A stretch of DNA of 64,000 nucleotides. Source: Trema orientale (lineage: Eukaryota > Streptophyta > Magnoliopsida > Rosales > Cannabaceae). The stretch covers positions 139,431-203,430 of the forward strand of contig JXTC01000017.1 in NCBI GenBank assembly GCA_002914845.1, given 5' to 3'. Of the stretch, positions 47,814 to 58,501 are shown piece after piece; the stretch's first letter is position 1, and each line of letters opens with the position of its first letter. The notes under the pieces were generated by a model that worked only from the letters and a program-made list of their open reading frames with translations, ran no database searches and was not told the origin of the DNA. A program made the position numbers and the translations under genes.

Positions 47814-48262
47814 AAACGGGTATATAACCTAAAATGACTTTGGAAAAGAGGTATTTTACCAATAGCCGCTTTAAAATTAGTCTATTTGAAAGGATTATAT
47901 TTGGAAATTGGTTTTATTGGAAAATAAGAAAGAAAAGAGAGAAGATTTCTAACCATTATAGAGCAATGCTTGAGATACTGAAAATTTGCACCGAAAAATT
48001 ACACTAATACTTATCATGCCATCATGAAAAGGATAGTACGTTGCTCCAATCTCTTTCTTTGGTTATTTTATTTATCAAAATGGATTAAAAGTGTCTCTAA
48101 TAGGATCCTAGGAATTTTTAATTTTTAATTTTTTTGAATTAATTAATTAATTAATTATTATTATTTTCCCGGAAAGAAAAAAAAAGAAAAAAAGGAAAGG
48201 AAGGAACTCTGCAATTCCTTTTTCTAACATAGTATGGAGTACAGTTGAGTTTGGATACAATC

Positions 48263-48540
48263 CTAATCAGGGACCGGTCCGTTAACATCTACTATTTGGG
48301 TTATGATGTAACAAATGGAGTTTGTTTGGGGTGCCCAAGGGTACCACTCTTTCCCATTATAACTTTTTTGTCTAACCAAAACAAATTTAAGAAAAAAGAA
48401 AAAAAAAAGTAGCAGTGACCCAAAAAAACCAGCATGCAAGAGAATATTTACGAGTGGTTCATTTCGTAAGTATGTCATAGTCATTTTGTTTCTCCTATTC
48501 GTTGTTTCTATCAGCTTAGCCACTAAAATTCTCTGCAAAG
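48263..48540 (+). repeat. relic of LECRK 3'-flanking sequence (copy 3)
   Basis: Has TTTGGGTTATGATGTAACAA (48295-48314), GTACCACTCTTTCCCATTAT and ACCAGCATGCAAGAGAATAT, the same series as downstream of B and C. It is the partner of copy 1 in the inverted duplication. Confidence 0.65.
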
Positions 48541-49148
48541 TTTTGACTACATAAAGTGTGTGCTAGAACAGGAATGAATCTAAAGTTTTGACTACATAAA
48601 GTGTGTGCTAGAACAGGAATGAATCTTTAGACCTTTAAAAAAGTTCGCATTTGTCTCAGTTTAAGTGATCAGGCAACTTCAGCGAATGCCCTGAACTTGT
48701 TTGTTAAAATGCTTCAGAGAGAGAAATTTAAGCTCAGTCTCTTGTCCTTTGTTTCCTTGAGGCTTTACCTTCTACACATGGTACGTAGTATTACCATCGG
48801 GTACATTCCTACAAGGATTTGCATTTTTCTCGTAGTCAATGTTCTCTATAGTGTTTTTCTTGTTTATAAATCAGAGAAAGGTTATGAATTTCTAATTTCG
48901 TTGTGTCAGGTTGTTAGATAGCTAGTGACGATGAATTTTTATTTTTGCATTTTATTATCAGGTTGTTGGATATTTGCTTTCATGGATGAGATATTTGTGG
49001 ATGCAGTCTGCAGACTTCCAAGCCAACAATCATGAGCCGTGGAGGCCAGCAATATTAATTAGGTTTCTCACCAATACCAAAAGAAAAAAAAAAAAAAGAC
49101 AAAAAGACAAAAGGGGAGAGTGAGAGAGAATATTGACTATATTCTATA

Positions 49149-49332
49149 GAGCAATGCTATGGGACACCAGTGGTATCCAGCACCACAGTGACATGTCTGT
49201 TTGTCACTGGATGATTTAATTAATAAACTGGGTCCCACATGGGTCCCACTTAAATTATAATTATGATTAGCCAGTGACAGACTGACACATCACTGTGGTG
49301 CTGGGCACCACTGGTGCCCTATAGCATTATTC
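49149..49332. mobile_element. Mutator-type MITE, 184 bp, with 9-bp target duplication
   Basis: Inverted ends GAGCAATGCTATGGGACACC and, on the complement of the right end, GAATAATGCTATAGGGCACC. It is flanked by TATTCTATA at 49140-49148 and 49333-49341. The left arm has the empty site (near 13375-13400). A 9-bp duplication is the Mutator hallmark. Confidence 0.9.
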
Positions 49333-49833
49333 TATTCTATATCATGGACCATGCTTGCAAGTGTACTGTAATTCGGTTATTCTGGTAAATTTTCCTTTCT
49401 TTAGACCGTGTTTTTCAACTCTGAAGTTGCATCATCCAGATATTCCTTTCCATACTTCTTGTTCTAAAATTTCACACTACATTACTTCTAAACTTCGTGG
49501 CTCAAAAGTAAGGATGGATTCTAAAATTTATTGTAAACTCATTTGCTTACAATTTTGCTGGCCCAAATTTCTTTTTCATTTTTTATTTTTTATTTGCCTG
49601 ATCTTATTATTATTTTTATTGTTATGTCTAAATACTGTATTTCAAGAGCTTTCATTTTTCTTTTTAAAATTTTTTAAGTGGGCTTCTCCGTAAGACTAGA
49701 ATTTATCTTTTGAAAGTTAGGCTTATATTTTTGCCTATCGAATTTCGTATGTTTGGCGAGTCATAGTTGAATTCATTGAAAATGAGCATAGTTATGTTGG
49801 GAATCTGACTGCCTCAAATTCACCACTTCCAGA

Positions 49834-50190
49834 ATTTCACTTCAACGAATATCAGAATAACGGAGATAGAGAATTAAAACGGTTACCACAATACAAGAAT
49901 TTAAGTATAAAACTCCTAAATCAGGAGAAAAACGACTACCCTCCAGAAAAGACTTCCACTATATGAAAAATTGTTACAATCATACAGCTTTCTCTCTTCT
50001 ACCCACTCCTAGGATTTCACTTCAACGAATATCAGAATAACGGAGATAGAGAATTGAAACAGTCACCACAATACAAGAATTTAAGTGAAAAACTCCTAAA
50101 TTAAGAGAAAAGCCACTTCCCTCCAGAAAAGACTTCCTCTATATGAAAAATTGTTACAATCATACAGCTTTCTCTCTTCTACCCAATGAT
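49834..50190. repeat. 180-bp tandem duplication inside the 3' LTR
   Basis: ATTTCACTTCAACGAATATC at 49834 and 50014; the two units are nearly identical through TACAGCTTTCTCTCTTCTAC. Confidence 0.9.
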
Positions 50191-50966
50191 CCCAAAACAC
50201 TCAAGCACTCTTACAAGTATTTTCTCACTCACATCTTTTACTATACTCTTTGAACAACAAGAGAGCTCACACCTCTCTATACTTAAGAAAACAATCCTAA
50301 GAAGATACAAAGAGAAGAAAAAGGACTTTTAACTAGAGAAGATAAAACAGTAAAATGCTTCTTTGGGATTGAAAAAACAATAAGAGAATAGGTCCCTATT
50401 TATAGTGTTTTGGCTTGCCAACTTCTGCCAATACACCACACTTAATACACACGGTTTGTACATGTATTTCCTTTCTTTTTTTTTTTAACGTGTACAATAT
50501 GCAAAACCGTGTTTTGCTTATACGGTTTCACGCACAGAACATTTATTGCTCATAAATGCGTTCAAACTAACAATTTTCTACTTGAAGACTTGATTTCAAT
50601 CATGCCTTCACACTCGATCATTGAAAGGGCTCATCTTATAGCTGCTGCTATTATTGTCTTCACCGACAATCATACTCCACCATATGAGTACACCACTTAG
50701 AATTGACGAATTCTAAGAATTTCACCTCGGCTTATATCGAAAAACCTTGCTGATAATTATGGTGTTAACTCCCACTGTTTGGCTTTCTCGGGAGTCCATC
50801 AGCCATCGACATCATTCAGCACACACCCTACATCAATGCCAAACCAATACTTGTGTGCAAATTTGTGAACCCTGAACTCCGCCGCTATATATATATATAT
50901 ATACATCTTCTTTTATGGCAACTTTGAGATTAGCGGCATGACACGAGGATGTACACGTCTTCCAGA

Positions 50967-51730
50967 TCACAAAGCGTCATTGTCTTCCTCAAATGAGACA
51001 ATATTAGTAACTTGATTAGACTTGGAGCTTCTAGCCAAACCTGCTCCATCTTTTGGATAATTTCCCTTAACATGCCCAGATTGTCTACACATCCAGTAGA
51101 TTATTTTTTTTTTATTAGAGTTCTTTTTTTTCCCATTCTCGACTGTCAATACTGAGCCTTCAGATGAATTATTACTACTACCACTCAGCCTTCTTCCTTC
51201 CCATACACTAGAATCGGTTTCATATGCTCATAGGAAGATGGAAGAGACCAGATTAATCGTAAAGCTTTATCTTCATCATCAATCTTAACTCTAATAGCCT
51301 CCAATTCAGAAATGATGCTATTTAAGATACTGAGATGATCAGATATTATTGTATCTTCACTCATACGTAGTATATGAAATTGCTCCTTCAGGTACACCCA
51401 ATTTGAGACACCTTTTGCCCGATACAATTCTCCAAGCTTTTCTCAGAGATCCTTGGCTGTAGATATTCCAAGCATATTTGTTAGAATATTTTTTGCCCAG
51501 CACATCTGTATCACACTTGCCGCTCTCTCATATAGATCTTCCCAGTCTTCATCGTTAATTTTGAATTTTTCAGAATTATCTTTGCCCTTCAGAACCTTGT
51601 GTTGTCCAGATTGAATCAGCAAATCTTTCACTTGAACTTGCCACAAGCCAAAGTGAATATTCCCGTCAAATTTCTCCACATCAGCTCTTATCGGAGTTGA
51701 ATACTTGATTCCTGACATGTTGCTTTGCAC
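50967..51730 (-). pseudogene. copia gag (UBN2-like) of the compact element, broken
   Basis: From ATG at 51730: gag with EKFDGNIHFGLWQVQVKDLL, then TGA at 51445-51443 where the frame continues on the other side (GELYRAKGVSNWVYLKEQFH), consistent with a Trp codon changed to a stop. A frameshift near 51185 leads to the zinc knuckle region (CRQSGHVKG), where the spacing CX2...GHX4 is recognisable though the last Cys reads Tyr. The gag is the kind found in Ty1/copia elements (the retrotran_gag/UBN2 families). The stretch ends near 50967 with no pol sequence after it. Confidence 0.8.
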
Positions 51731-52509
51731 CGCAAGCTTGAGAAAATACCACCAAAAAAAAAAAATTCTCAGAAAAGATTGGAGGAGTCACAACAGTCCC
51801 ACTTAAAACCCAATCTCCTTAGACAGAATTTTTTTTTTATTTAGACTACCACCAAGTTCTAGTGCATCGAAGAAACTACATCTTTGATACCAGTTGTTGG
51901 GCATTTGACCGCCTCAAATTCGCCACTTCCAGGATTTTACTTCAACGAATATCAGAATAACGGAGATAGGGAATTGAAACAGTCACCACAATAGAAGAAT
52001 TTAAGCAGAAAACTCCTAAATCAGGAGAAAAACCACTGCCCTCCAGAAAAGACTTCCACTATATGGAAAATTGTTACAATCATACAGCTTTTTCTCTTCT
52101 ACCCAATGATCCCAAAATACTCAAGCACCCTTACAAGTATTTTTTCACTCACACCTTTCACCACACTCTTTGAACAACAAGAGAGTTCACACCTCTCTAT
52201 ACTTAAGAAAACACTCCTAAGAAAATACAAAGAGAAGAAAAAAGACTTTTAACTAGAGAAGATAAAACACTAAAATACTTCTTTGGGATTGGGATGAAAA
52301 AACAATGAGAGAATAGGTCCCTATTTATAGTGTTTTGGCTCACAACTTTTGCCAATACACCACACTTAATATACACGATTTGTACATGTATTTTCTTTCT
52401 TTTCTTTTACTGTGTACAATATGCAAAATCGTGTTTTGCTTACACGGTTTCACACACAGAGCATTTATTGCTCTTAAATGCTCTTAAATGCGTTCAAACA
52501 AATAAGTTA

Positions 52510-52772
52510 ACATTAACTTGAAAATATTGGAATTCTTGCAAGCTATAATCCTTGACCAAATAATCCTTGTTATTCTATCTACGGTAAGACCTAAGCTGTT
52601 AGCCCTATAGAAAGCAACAGATATCACCATATTCCTTGACAAAGACTTGGACCAAAATATTAAAGACTTCAGAACATTGACTTTCTGGATATACAATTTC
52701 TTTGAATGAAGTCTTGACAGTTGATATTAAGGTGAAATCAGTTCATCTGCAAAGCCAATAGTCCAATTAATT
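52510..52772 (+). promoter_or_regulatory. proximal 5' flank of gene C
   Basis: Nearly the same as the flank of gene A in reverse complement (12642-12905). The copia-type element sits 268 bases upstream of the ATG, so gene C has lost its original distal flank from this point, or had it pushed 2.7 kb away. No strong TATA box: CAATTTCTTTGAATGAAG stands where B has TTTATAAAAC. Confidence 0.5.
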
Positions 52773-55151
52773 ATGGCTGCAATGCTTTTGTTCTTTCTTC
52801 TAATTACTGAGATCTCTATCTCAACTGCTCAAAACAGTAATACCCGAATCAGTCTGGGCTCTTCTCTCTCTCCAACCAATAACTCGTATTGGTTATCAAA
52901 TTCTGGCCAGTTTGCATTTGGCTTCTACAAACAAGACGGTGGTTTTTTAATAGGAATATGGTTTGAGAAAATACAGCAGAAAACAGTCATATGGACAGCA
53001 AACCGGGATGAACAGCCGCTCCCTGATGACGTAACACTGCTTCTGAGTGATAATGGTAGGCTTGTTTTCAAAGATAAAGTAGGTAAAGAAGTTTCCATGT
53101 TCTTTTCCTCTCAGCCTGCTGCCTCTGCTTCAATGCTAGATTCAGGCAATTTTGTACTCTACAACTCAGAATCTAAGATCATATGGCAGAGCTTCGAGTA
53201 TCCAACAGATACCCTTTTGCCGGGGCAGCGTTTGGACGTCCTGAAACAGCTCGTCTCTGGAGTCTCCCTGACAAATCACTCCAGTGGAAGATTTCGACTT
53301 GTCATGCAGGGTGATGCGAATCTGGTGCTATACCCGATAATCAGCAATCTCTTACCCTATCATGCTTACTGGAACTCACAAACTCATATGGAAGGAGAAC
53401 AGAATGTAACTCTAAATCTTGATACTAATGGCCAGCTATACCTGCTCAATTCTACAGACTCGAGTATTGTAACGAATCTCCATGTTGCAGGTTGGAGGCA
53501 CCTCGGTGAGAATGTTACATATCGTCTAACGATTGATGTAGATGGAATATTACGTTTGTATTCTCACAGTTTGCTTCAGAATAGCAGCTGGAATATAGAG
53601 TGGACTCCGACTAGCAGTAAGTGTGCTCCGACGGGATTGTGCGGCTTGAATGCATATTGTGTTCTTAATGATGAAGAACCAAATTGTACATGTCTTCCTG
53701 GTTTCCATTTCATTGATACACACCAGAAAAATTTAGGCTGTGACAGGAAGTCAAGCATAGATTACTGCAAAATTGAGAATAACGGTACAATTCCGCTTGT
53801 GGAATTTGGTGGAGTTGCATGGGAAAATTACTCATATTCTATTGTTACATATAATAACAAGATGGCTTGTCAAGAAGATTGCTTGAGAGATTGTCACTGT
53901 GAAATTGCTTTCTTTAAGGACCAGCAATGCAACAAACTAATGTTTCCACTGAGAAACGCAAAAGCTGAGACACAAGCCTTTGTGACAACCATGATCAAAG
54001 TGCTCAACGGAAGTTCCTGGACAAATCCAGCAGTTGTGAGCAATGGAACTTGCAAAATCAAGAAAGGCCAGCGAACTGATATTTTTGTCAGTGGTCTTGT
54101 GTGTATAATATTTGCTTTCGTTATCCTATTATTTTCTGTGTCTCTCTTTTGCAGAAGCCATTTCCCTTGCAGTAAAAAGGCTTGTAGTGAATCAAACCAA
54201 GGGACATTGATGGTAGATGAAGTAATCACTATAAGATCATTTACTTTCAATGAGCTAGAAATTGCAACCAATGGCTTCATCGAACAATTGGGTAGGGGTT
54301 CTTTTGGAACGGTCTTTAAGGGAACCTTAAGCTTCCCAAATGGGCGGAGAGTCATTGCTGTTAAAAGACTAGAGAAAGTTGCAGCAGAAGGAGAAGTCGA
54401 ATTTAGAAATGAAATGAGATCCGTAGGTAGAATCCACCACAGACACCTCCTTCATTTACTTGGTTACTGCCACGAAGGATCAAATAGGCTTCTTGTATAT
54501 GACTACATGAGCAATGGATCACTAGCAAACTTTCTCTTCAAATCTGAGATAAAGCCACATTGGGAAGAAAGAGTGCAGATAGCTCTTGGTATTGCTAGAG
54601 GCATCCTCTATCTCCACGAAGAATGCGAGAATAAGATCATTCATTGCGACATAAATCCCAACAACATACTAATCGACGAAAACCATTCTGCAAAAATTGC
54701 AGATTTTGGATTGGCAAAGCTACTGATGCCAGATCAAACAAGGACGATCACTGGGATAAGAGGAACGAGAGGATTTGTTGCCCCGGAGTGGTACAAGAAC
54801 CTCCCTATAACAGCGAAAGCCGATGTCTACAGCTTTGGAATTGTCCTCTTGGTGATCATATGCTGTCGGCAGGCTGTTGATGCAAACGCTCCCGAGAAAG
54901 AAGCCATTTTGGTTGACTGGGTTGATGAGTGTTTCAGGACTAATAAAGTGAGAGACCTAGTGCAAGATGAAGTCGTAGACGAGCATGAGTTCCATAAAAT
55001 GGTGAAGATTGGGCTTTGGTGTATCCAAGAAGACCCAACAATCCGGCCACCAATGAAGAAGGTAGTGGCCATGTTTGAAGGGACTCTAGATATTCCAGTT
55101 CCCCCAAGCCAAGCTTCTTGCAGTGCCTCCTCGTATTTTCTGGATAGCTAG
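52773..55151 (+). CDS. G-type lectin S-receptor-like serine/threonine-protein kinase (gene C), intact mosaic
   Basis: Single-exon gene for 792 residues: signal peptide 1-19, bulb-type lectin about 26-150, SLG-like region, EGF-like block 284-311, PAN-like region 324-410, membrane segment about 437-460, kinase about 507-778. The kinase shows GRGSFGTVFKG, ATP Lys531, HCD 624-626, DFG 644-646 and APE 670-672. Residue 628, the catalytic-loop Lys in most kinases, is Asn (HCDINPNN); Asp626 and Asn631 remain, so activity is possible but uncertain. Residues 1-418 are almost identical to gene A; from about 428 on, with the 3' flank, the match is to B. The switch falls at about 54047-54060 (AGCAATGGAAC then AAGAAAGGCCAG). 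It is a plasma-membrane receptor of the LECRK/RLK1 group by domain order; ligand unknown. Confidence 0.95.
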   Translation: MAAMLLFFLLITEISISTAQNSNTRISLGSSLSPTNNSYWLSNSGQFAFGFYKQDGGFLIGIWFEKIQQKTVIWTANRDEQPLPDDVTLLLSDNGRLVFKDKVGKEVSMFFSSQPAASASMLDSGNFVLYNSESKIIWQSFEYPTDTLLPGQRLDVLKQLVSGVSLTNHSSGRFRLVMQGDANLVLYPIISNLLPYHAYWNSQTHMEGEQNVTLNLDTNGQLYLLNSTDSSIVTNLHVAGWRHLGENVTYRLTIDVDGILRLYSHSLLQNSSWNIEWTPTSSKCAPTGLCGLNAYCVLNDEEPNCTCLPGFHFIDTHQKNLGCDRKSSIDYCKIENNGTIPLVEFGGVAWENYSYSIVTYNNKMACQEDCLRDCHCEIAFFKDQQCNKLMFPLRNAKAETQAFVTTMIKVLNGSSWTNPAVVSNGTCKIKKGQRTDIFVSGLVCIIFAFVILLFSVSLFCRSHFPCSKKACSESNQGTLMVDEVITIRSFTFNELEIATNGFIEQLGRGSFGTVFKGTLSFPNGRRVIAVKRLEKVAAEGEVEFRNEMRSVGRIHHRHLLHLLGYCHEGSNRLLVYDYMSNGSLANFLFKSEIKPHWEERVQIALGIARGILYLHEECENKIIHCDINPNNILIDENHSAKIADFGLAKLLMPDQTRTITGIRGTRGFVAPEWYKNLPITAKADVYSFGIVLLVIICCRQAVDANAPEKEAILVDWVDECFRTNKVRDLVQDEVVDEHEFHKMVKIGLWCIQEDPTIRPPMKKVVAMFEGTLDIPVPPSQASCSASSYFLDS

Positions 55152-56765
55152 GTATTTGTTTGTTTTGTATTTGTAATTTGATCTTGTTTTCTTTTGTTTT
55201 TTCTTTTATCAAGTCTTTGAGTAACTTTTTAGAGGATCAATAACCAAGTCTCGGAAAATGTCATGACACAGATTTTTCTTTTATTTGGTTTGAAATTTTG
55301 TTTAAAATCTGTCAGGACACAGATTTTCCAAATATTGTTTTGATAAATTTTTAACCTTAAATTAATTTGAAAAAGGTGGGGAAGTAGGGTGTAATGGTCT
55401 TAAAAGATCTTGTTTATTTTCTTTATCTCTCTCTGCCAAGTATCAACTTAACGTCTATGCCGAGTGGCAAGTATTTTGGTAACCCATCATAAAAATTTTA
55501 TAGTATTGGGTGTGCTATACTTTTACGGTTAAGAGAAATACAAGTCACAAAGGTTTATGCAGCAATATATAATTATGTTATAGTGCCACCATTCCAATGA
55601 TAAGTAGTAAGACTATCACCGTAAATGATCCAAAGTAGAGATGTAAAATAGATCGGGTTGGGTCGAGTCGGGCGGTCCATATTTTATAAGTCTAGACGAG
55701 TTTTGTATCGTGTTTAAGCTCTGTTCGTCTAAACTATGAGTCTATCCGTTCCCATATTCTTATTAAGGGGCCTGACACGACCTAGTCCACATTTTATGCA
55801 GGCCTAAGTAGGTCGTACCTATGCGAGCTGAATATGTATGAGCCTAATTTTGTTGTTATTCTATACTTTAAAAAATTAAATATAGACATAAAACCCATTC
55901 ATACTCTTTAACATCTGAATAAATTGAAAAAATAAAAAATAAGTAAATAAATAACATTAAAAGATTTTTTTTGAAAATATTTAATTAAGATTTTATAAAA
56001 TTTTAATTAAGAAATATATTTAAAATTATATATAGAATGACTAAATATAAGCTTAATGTAGGCCAAATTGAAATGTAGGCTGGCCGGACTGGGCCCGTGG
56101 GCCTATGACTAAGGGCCAGCCTGTCCCTGTATTTTTTCTTCGGATTGTGTATTTTCCCTAATCCAAAGTAGAAGTGCTTGGAATCTTTACAAAGAGATTT
56201 TAGGTTCAAATTCCATCATACTTAGTTGGGTTATGATGTAACAAATGATGGAGTCTGTTTGGGTTGTACAGGGATGCCATTATTTCTTATTTACAATTTC
56301 TTTTAACCAGAAAAGGGCAAAAAAAAAAAAGAAAAGAGAAAGTAGAAATGATCCAAAGAAAACCAACTTCGAAGAGAATCCTTATGATTGGTTAATTTCG
56401 TAGGTATATCTGGCCATTTCACTACTGATCCTACTCGCCTTGTTTTAGCAGCTGATCAGTAGATGAAATTCTCAGCAAAATTTTACGAAATTTATTTGAT
56501 CAAGTGTTTAACCATGGATTTAAATATTGCGACATCAATCAACAAGCTTATTTCTCGAGTGTCTATAAAATATCGTAAAATATCGATGATATTGTAGATA
56601 TATCCATATTTACAAATTATATATGGATAATATCATAGACATCGCAAAATATTGATAAAAGTTTTTGGAAGCTTTTTTTCTTTCAATACAAAAAGTTGAA
56701 AAAAATGAGAGAAGTCTTTTTTCAATAGATAATGTTTAGAAATATACCATCATAAAGAGAGAGAA
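55152..56765 (+). repeat. 3' flank of gene C, shared with B
   Basis: Aligns with 39345-40403 to about 56765, interrupted by the insertion at 55640-56160. It holds the GGGTTATGATGTAACAAATG relic signature near 56226. Confidence 0.85.
55640..56160. mobile_element. 521-bp insertion with 12-bp target duplication
   Basis: ATCCAAAGTAGA flanks it at 55628-55639 and 56161-56172, and the empty site is seen downstream of B (GATCCAAGTAGAG near 39811). The body contains GGGTTGGGTCGAGTCGGGCG and a GGCCTGACACGACC block but no clear terminal inverted repeat or coding frame. The family is uncertain; the long duplication fits a LINE/SINE-like or Mutator-like event. Confidence 0.75.
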
Positions 56766-57845
56766 TTTTGCCGTGAATTAGCGGAAAATTCGATATCAGA
56801 ATAATTTGGCCATAAATTACATTTTGGAAGTTTGAAACATTTTATTTGATCCAGGCTTTGGTCAAAATAGTAACAAACAGAGCCAAGAAAAACTCGTTTT
56901 TACATAACCTATAGTCCATTATAGTAAAGTAACAATATGTCGATTTAAATTACCCGTTTAAGGTCTAGTTTAGGAAGAGGTGAATAACGTATAAGTGGCA
57001 CAAATTAAACAAAATTCATAACAACTAAAGTAGTATATCTTAAGAAAAATATTAAGTGGGCTAAGACAAAAATTTCTTCTATGATTTTCAATCTACTTGA
57101 AACTCTTTTTCATATTAAATCAATTATAGGTTTTGCTCTATTGTCAGTGATTTCGGTTTTCACATTGTAATGGAGTATTAGTTAAATTTGTAAGATGTTA
57201 CCATAGAATTTTCCCCAGTTGGCAAAATGTTCCGCTACTGACACTTGAAAAAGCAGTTTATATGTCTCGTCACTTCGGTGAATCACTTGAAAGCCTTGAT
57301 ACATTTGTGGTGCCATGGAGCTAGACCAATGAGCTATTATGCTTTCTTCAAAGGATGGCTTTCAAAAGTATTACATGAAAAATTTTGTTTAAAACAAATT
57401 TCTGGATTTTTTTTGGAATATCTTTGAAATATGTGTTAGGTAATTATAAGATCTTTTTATGAGGTCTCTGTATCTTTTTGTTTATTTTTATTTATTTTTA
57501 ACGTACGTTATAGGCTAAACATGCCAATGACTGACAAGCCAGTGAATGTGCCTACGGCATTCTAAGAGAAATTTAAAGACAATTTTAGGGAGACTGAAGA
57601 CTAGAAAGTAAAAAAGGTGTGGAAAATTCATTTAATCGGACTGATAATACACTAATACATTCATAAATGCATAAGTAAGACCAACCCACTAGATTGGTAT
57701 CCTCCACCCCTTGTCAATGAAAAAATAAATAAGACCAATCCCACTATAATGCTTGCACGACTTTCCACCCCACTCAATAGACCCATATCCCTCTGCCTAC
57801 GCCAGGAGCAAGAACCGTCTTTTTAATTAGCAAAAACGTAGTGGA
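56766..57845. other. intergenic, nothing recognised
   Basis: AT-rich; one open frame of 60 codons at 57245-57427 (plus) has no similarity that I can identify. No repeats shared with the rest of the window. Confidence 0.45.
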
Positions 57846-57853
57846 GGATCAAT

Positions 57854-58493
57854 TAGGGGTGTCAATTCGTGTCGACGGGTCGGGTTCGTGTCGGGTTGAA
57901 GTCTAATATATACATAAATTATGTCAACCCGAACCCGACCCGACCCGTGACCCGTCGTGTCAGAAAACCATCAACACTAATCCGACCCGTACCTAAAACG
58001 GGTTGACCCGAACCCGACCCGCACAACCCGTTTTGGTGAATAACATCATACCCACAACCCGATTTTGACCCGTCAACCCGTTTTTGACCCGCCAACCCGC
58101 TATGACCCGTATTTTTTTACTTATATTTTCTTTTTCTAAGGCTATTATTATCTCATTTTAAAATAAATAAATTAGGAGTAATTTATAAATATAATTAATA
58201 ACTTATAATCCCAAACACTTACATTGTACAAATTAAATATATCTATAATAATAGTCATAAACAAATTAATAAAAAATATTTTTATAATTTAATTATATAT
58301 ATATATTTGTTAGCGGGTCAAACGGGTCAAGTTCGTGTCAAGCGGGTTGACCCGAACCCAACCCGTTTTTTATTCGTGTCAGGTTGGTCGACCCGAATCC
58401 GACCCGCACCCCTTTTTCTTCAACCCTAACCCGCAAAAAATCGTGTCGTGTCCGTGTCGTGTCGTCGTGTCGTAATCCGAATTGCCACCCCTA
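57854..58493. mobile_element. hAT-family element, 640 bp, with 8-bp target duplication
   Basis: Inverted ends TAGGGGTGTCAATT and AATTGCCACCCCTA, flanked by perfect 8-bp duplications GGATCAAT (57846-57853 and 58494-58501). Both ends carry many direct and inverted copies of GACCCG/CGGGTC (for example 57933-57957 and 58310-58410), probably subterminal binding motifs. No transposase. Confidence 0.92.
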
Positions 58494-58501
58494 GGATCAA
58501 T

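Larger units (their letters stand above)
47345..49789. repeat. inverted-duplication arm, right, upstream flank of gene C
   Basis: Complement of 12930-14575 and 15817-16170. It contains an (AT)n run at about 47778-47812, a 45-bp tandem duplication at 48541-48630 (TTTTGACTACATAAAGTGTG twice), a LECRK 3'-flank relic at about 48290-48540 and a MULE-type MITE. The open frame at 48697-48921 is not kept in the left arm. Confidence 0.85.
49795..52504 (-). mobile_element. compact gag-only copia element (TR-GAG type), 2.7 kb
   Basis: Flanked by 5-bp duplications AGTTA (49790-49794 and 52505-52509); the empty site is seen in the left arm near 12905. LTRs are 49795-50572 (3') and 51895-52504 (5'), both starting TGTTGGG. 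TTTGATACCA at 51883-51892 is the complement of a tRNA-Met-like primer site, next to the 5' LTR. Only 1.3 kb lies between the LTRs, and it encodes gag with no protease, integrase or RT, so it must have moved with enzymes from another element. The 3' LTR carries an internal 180-bp tandem duplication that the 5' LTR lacks. Confidence 0.88.

Noticed and set aside
54040..54065. Intron at the A/B switch point of gene C
   Set aside because: The frame stays open across it and there is no GT...AG pair giving a better match; LECRK genes of this type lack introns.
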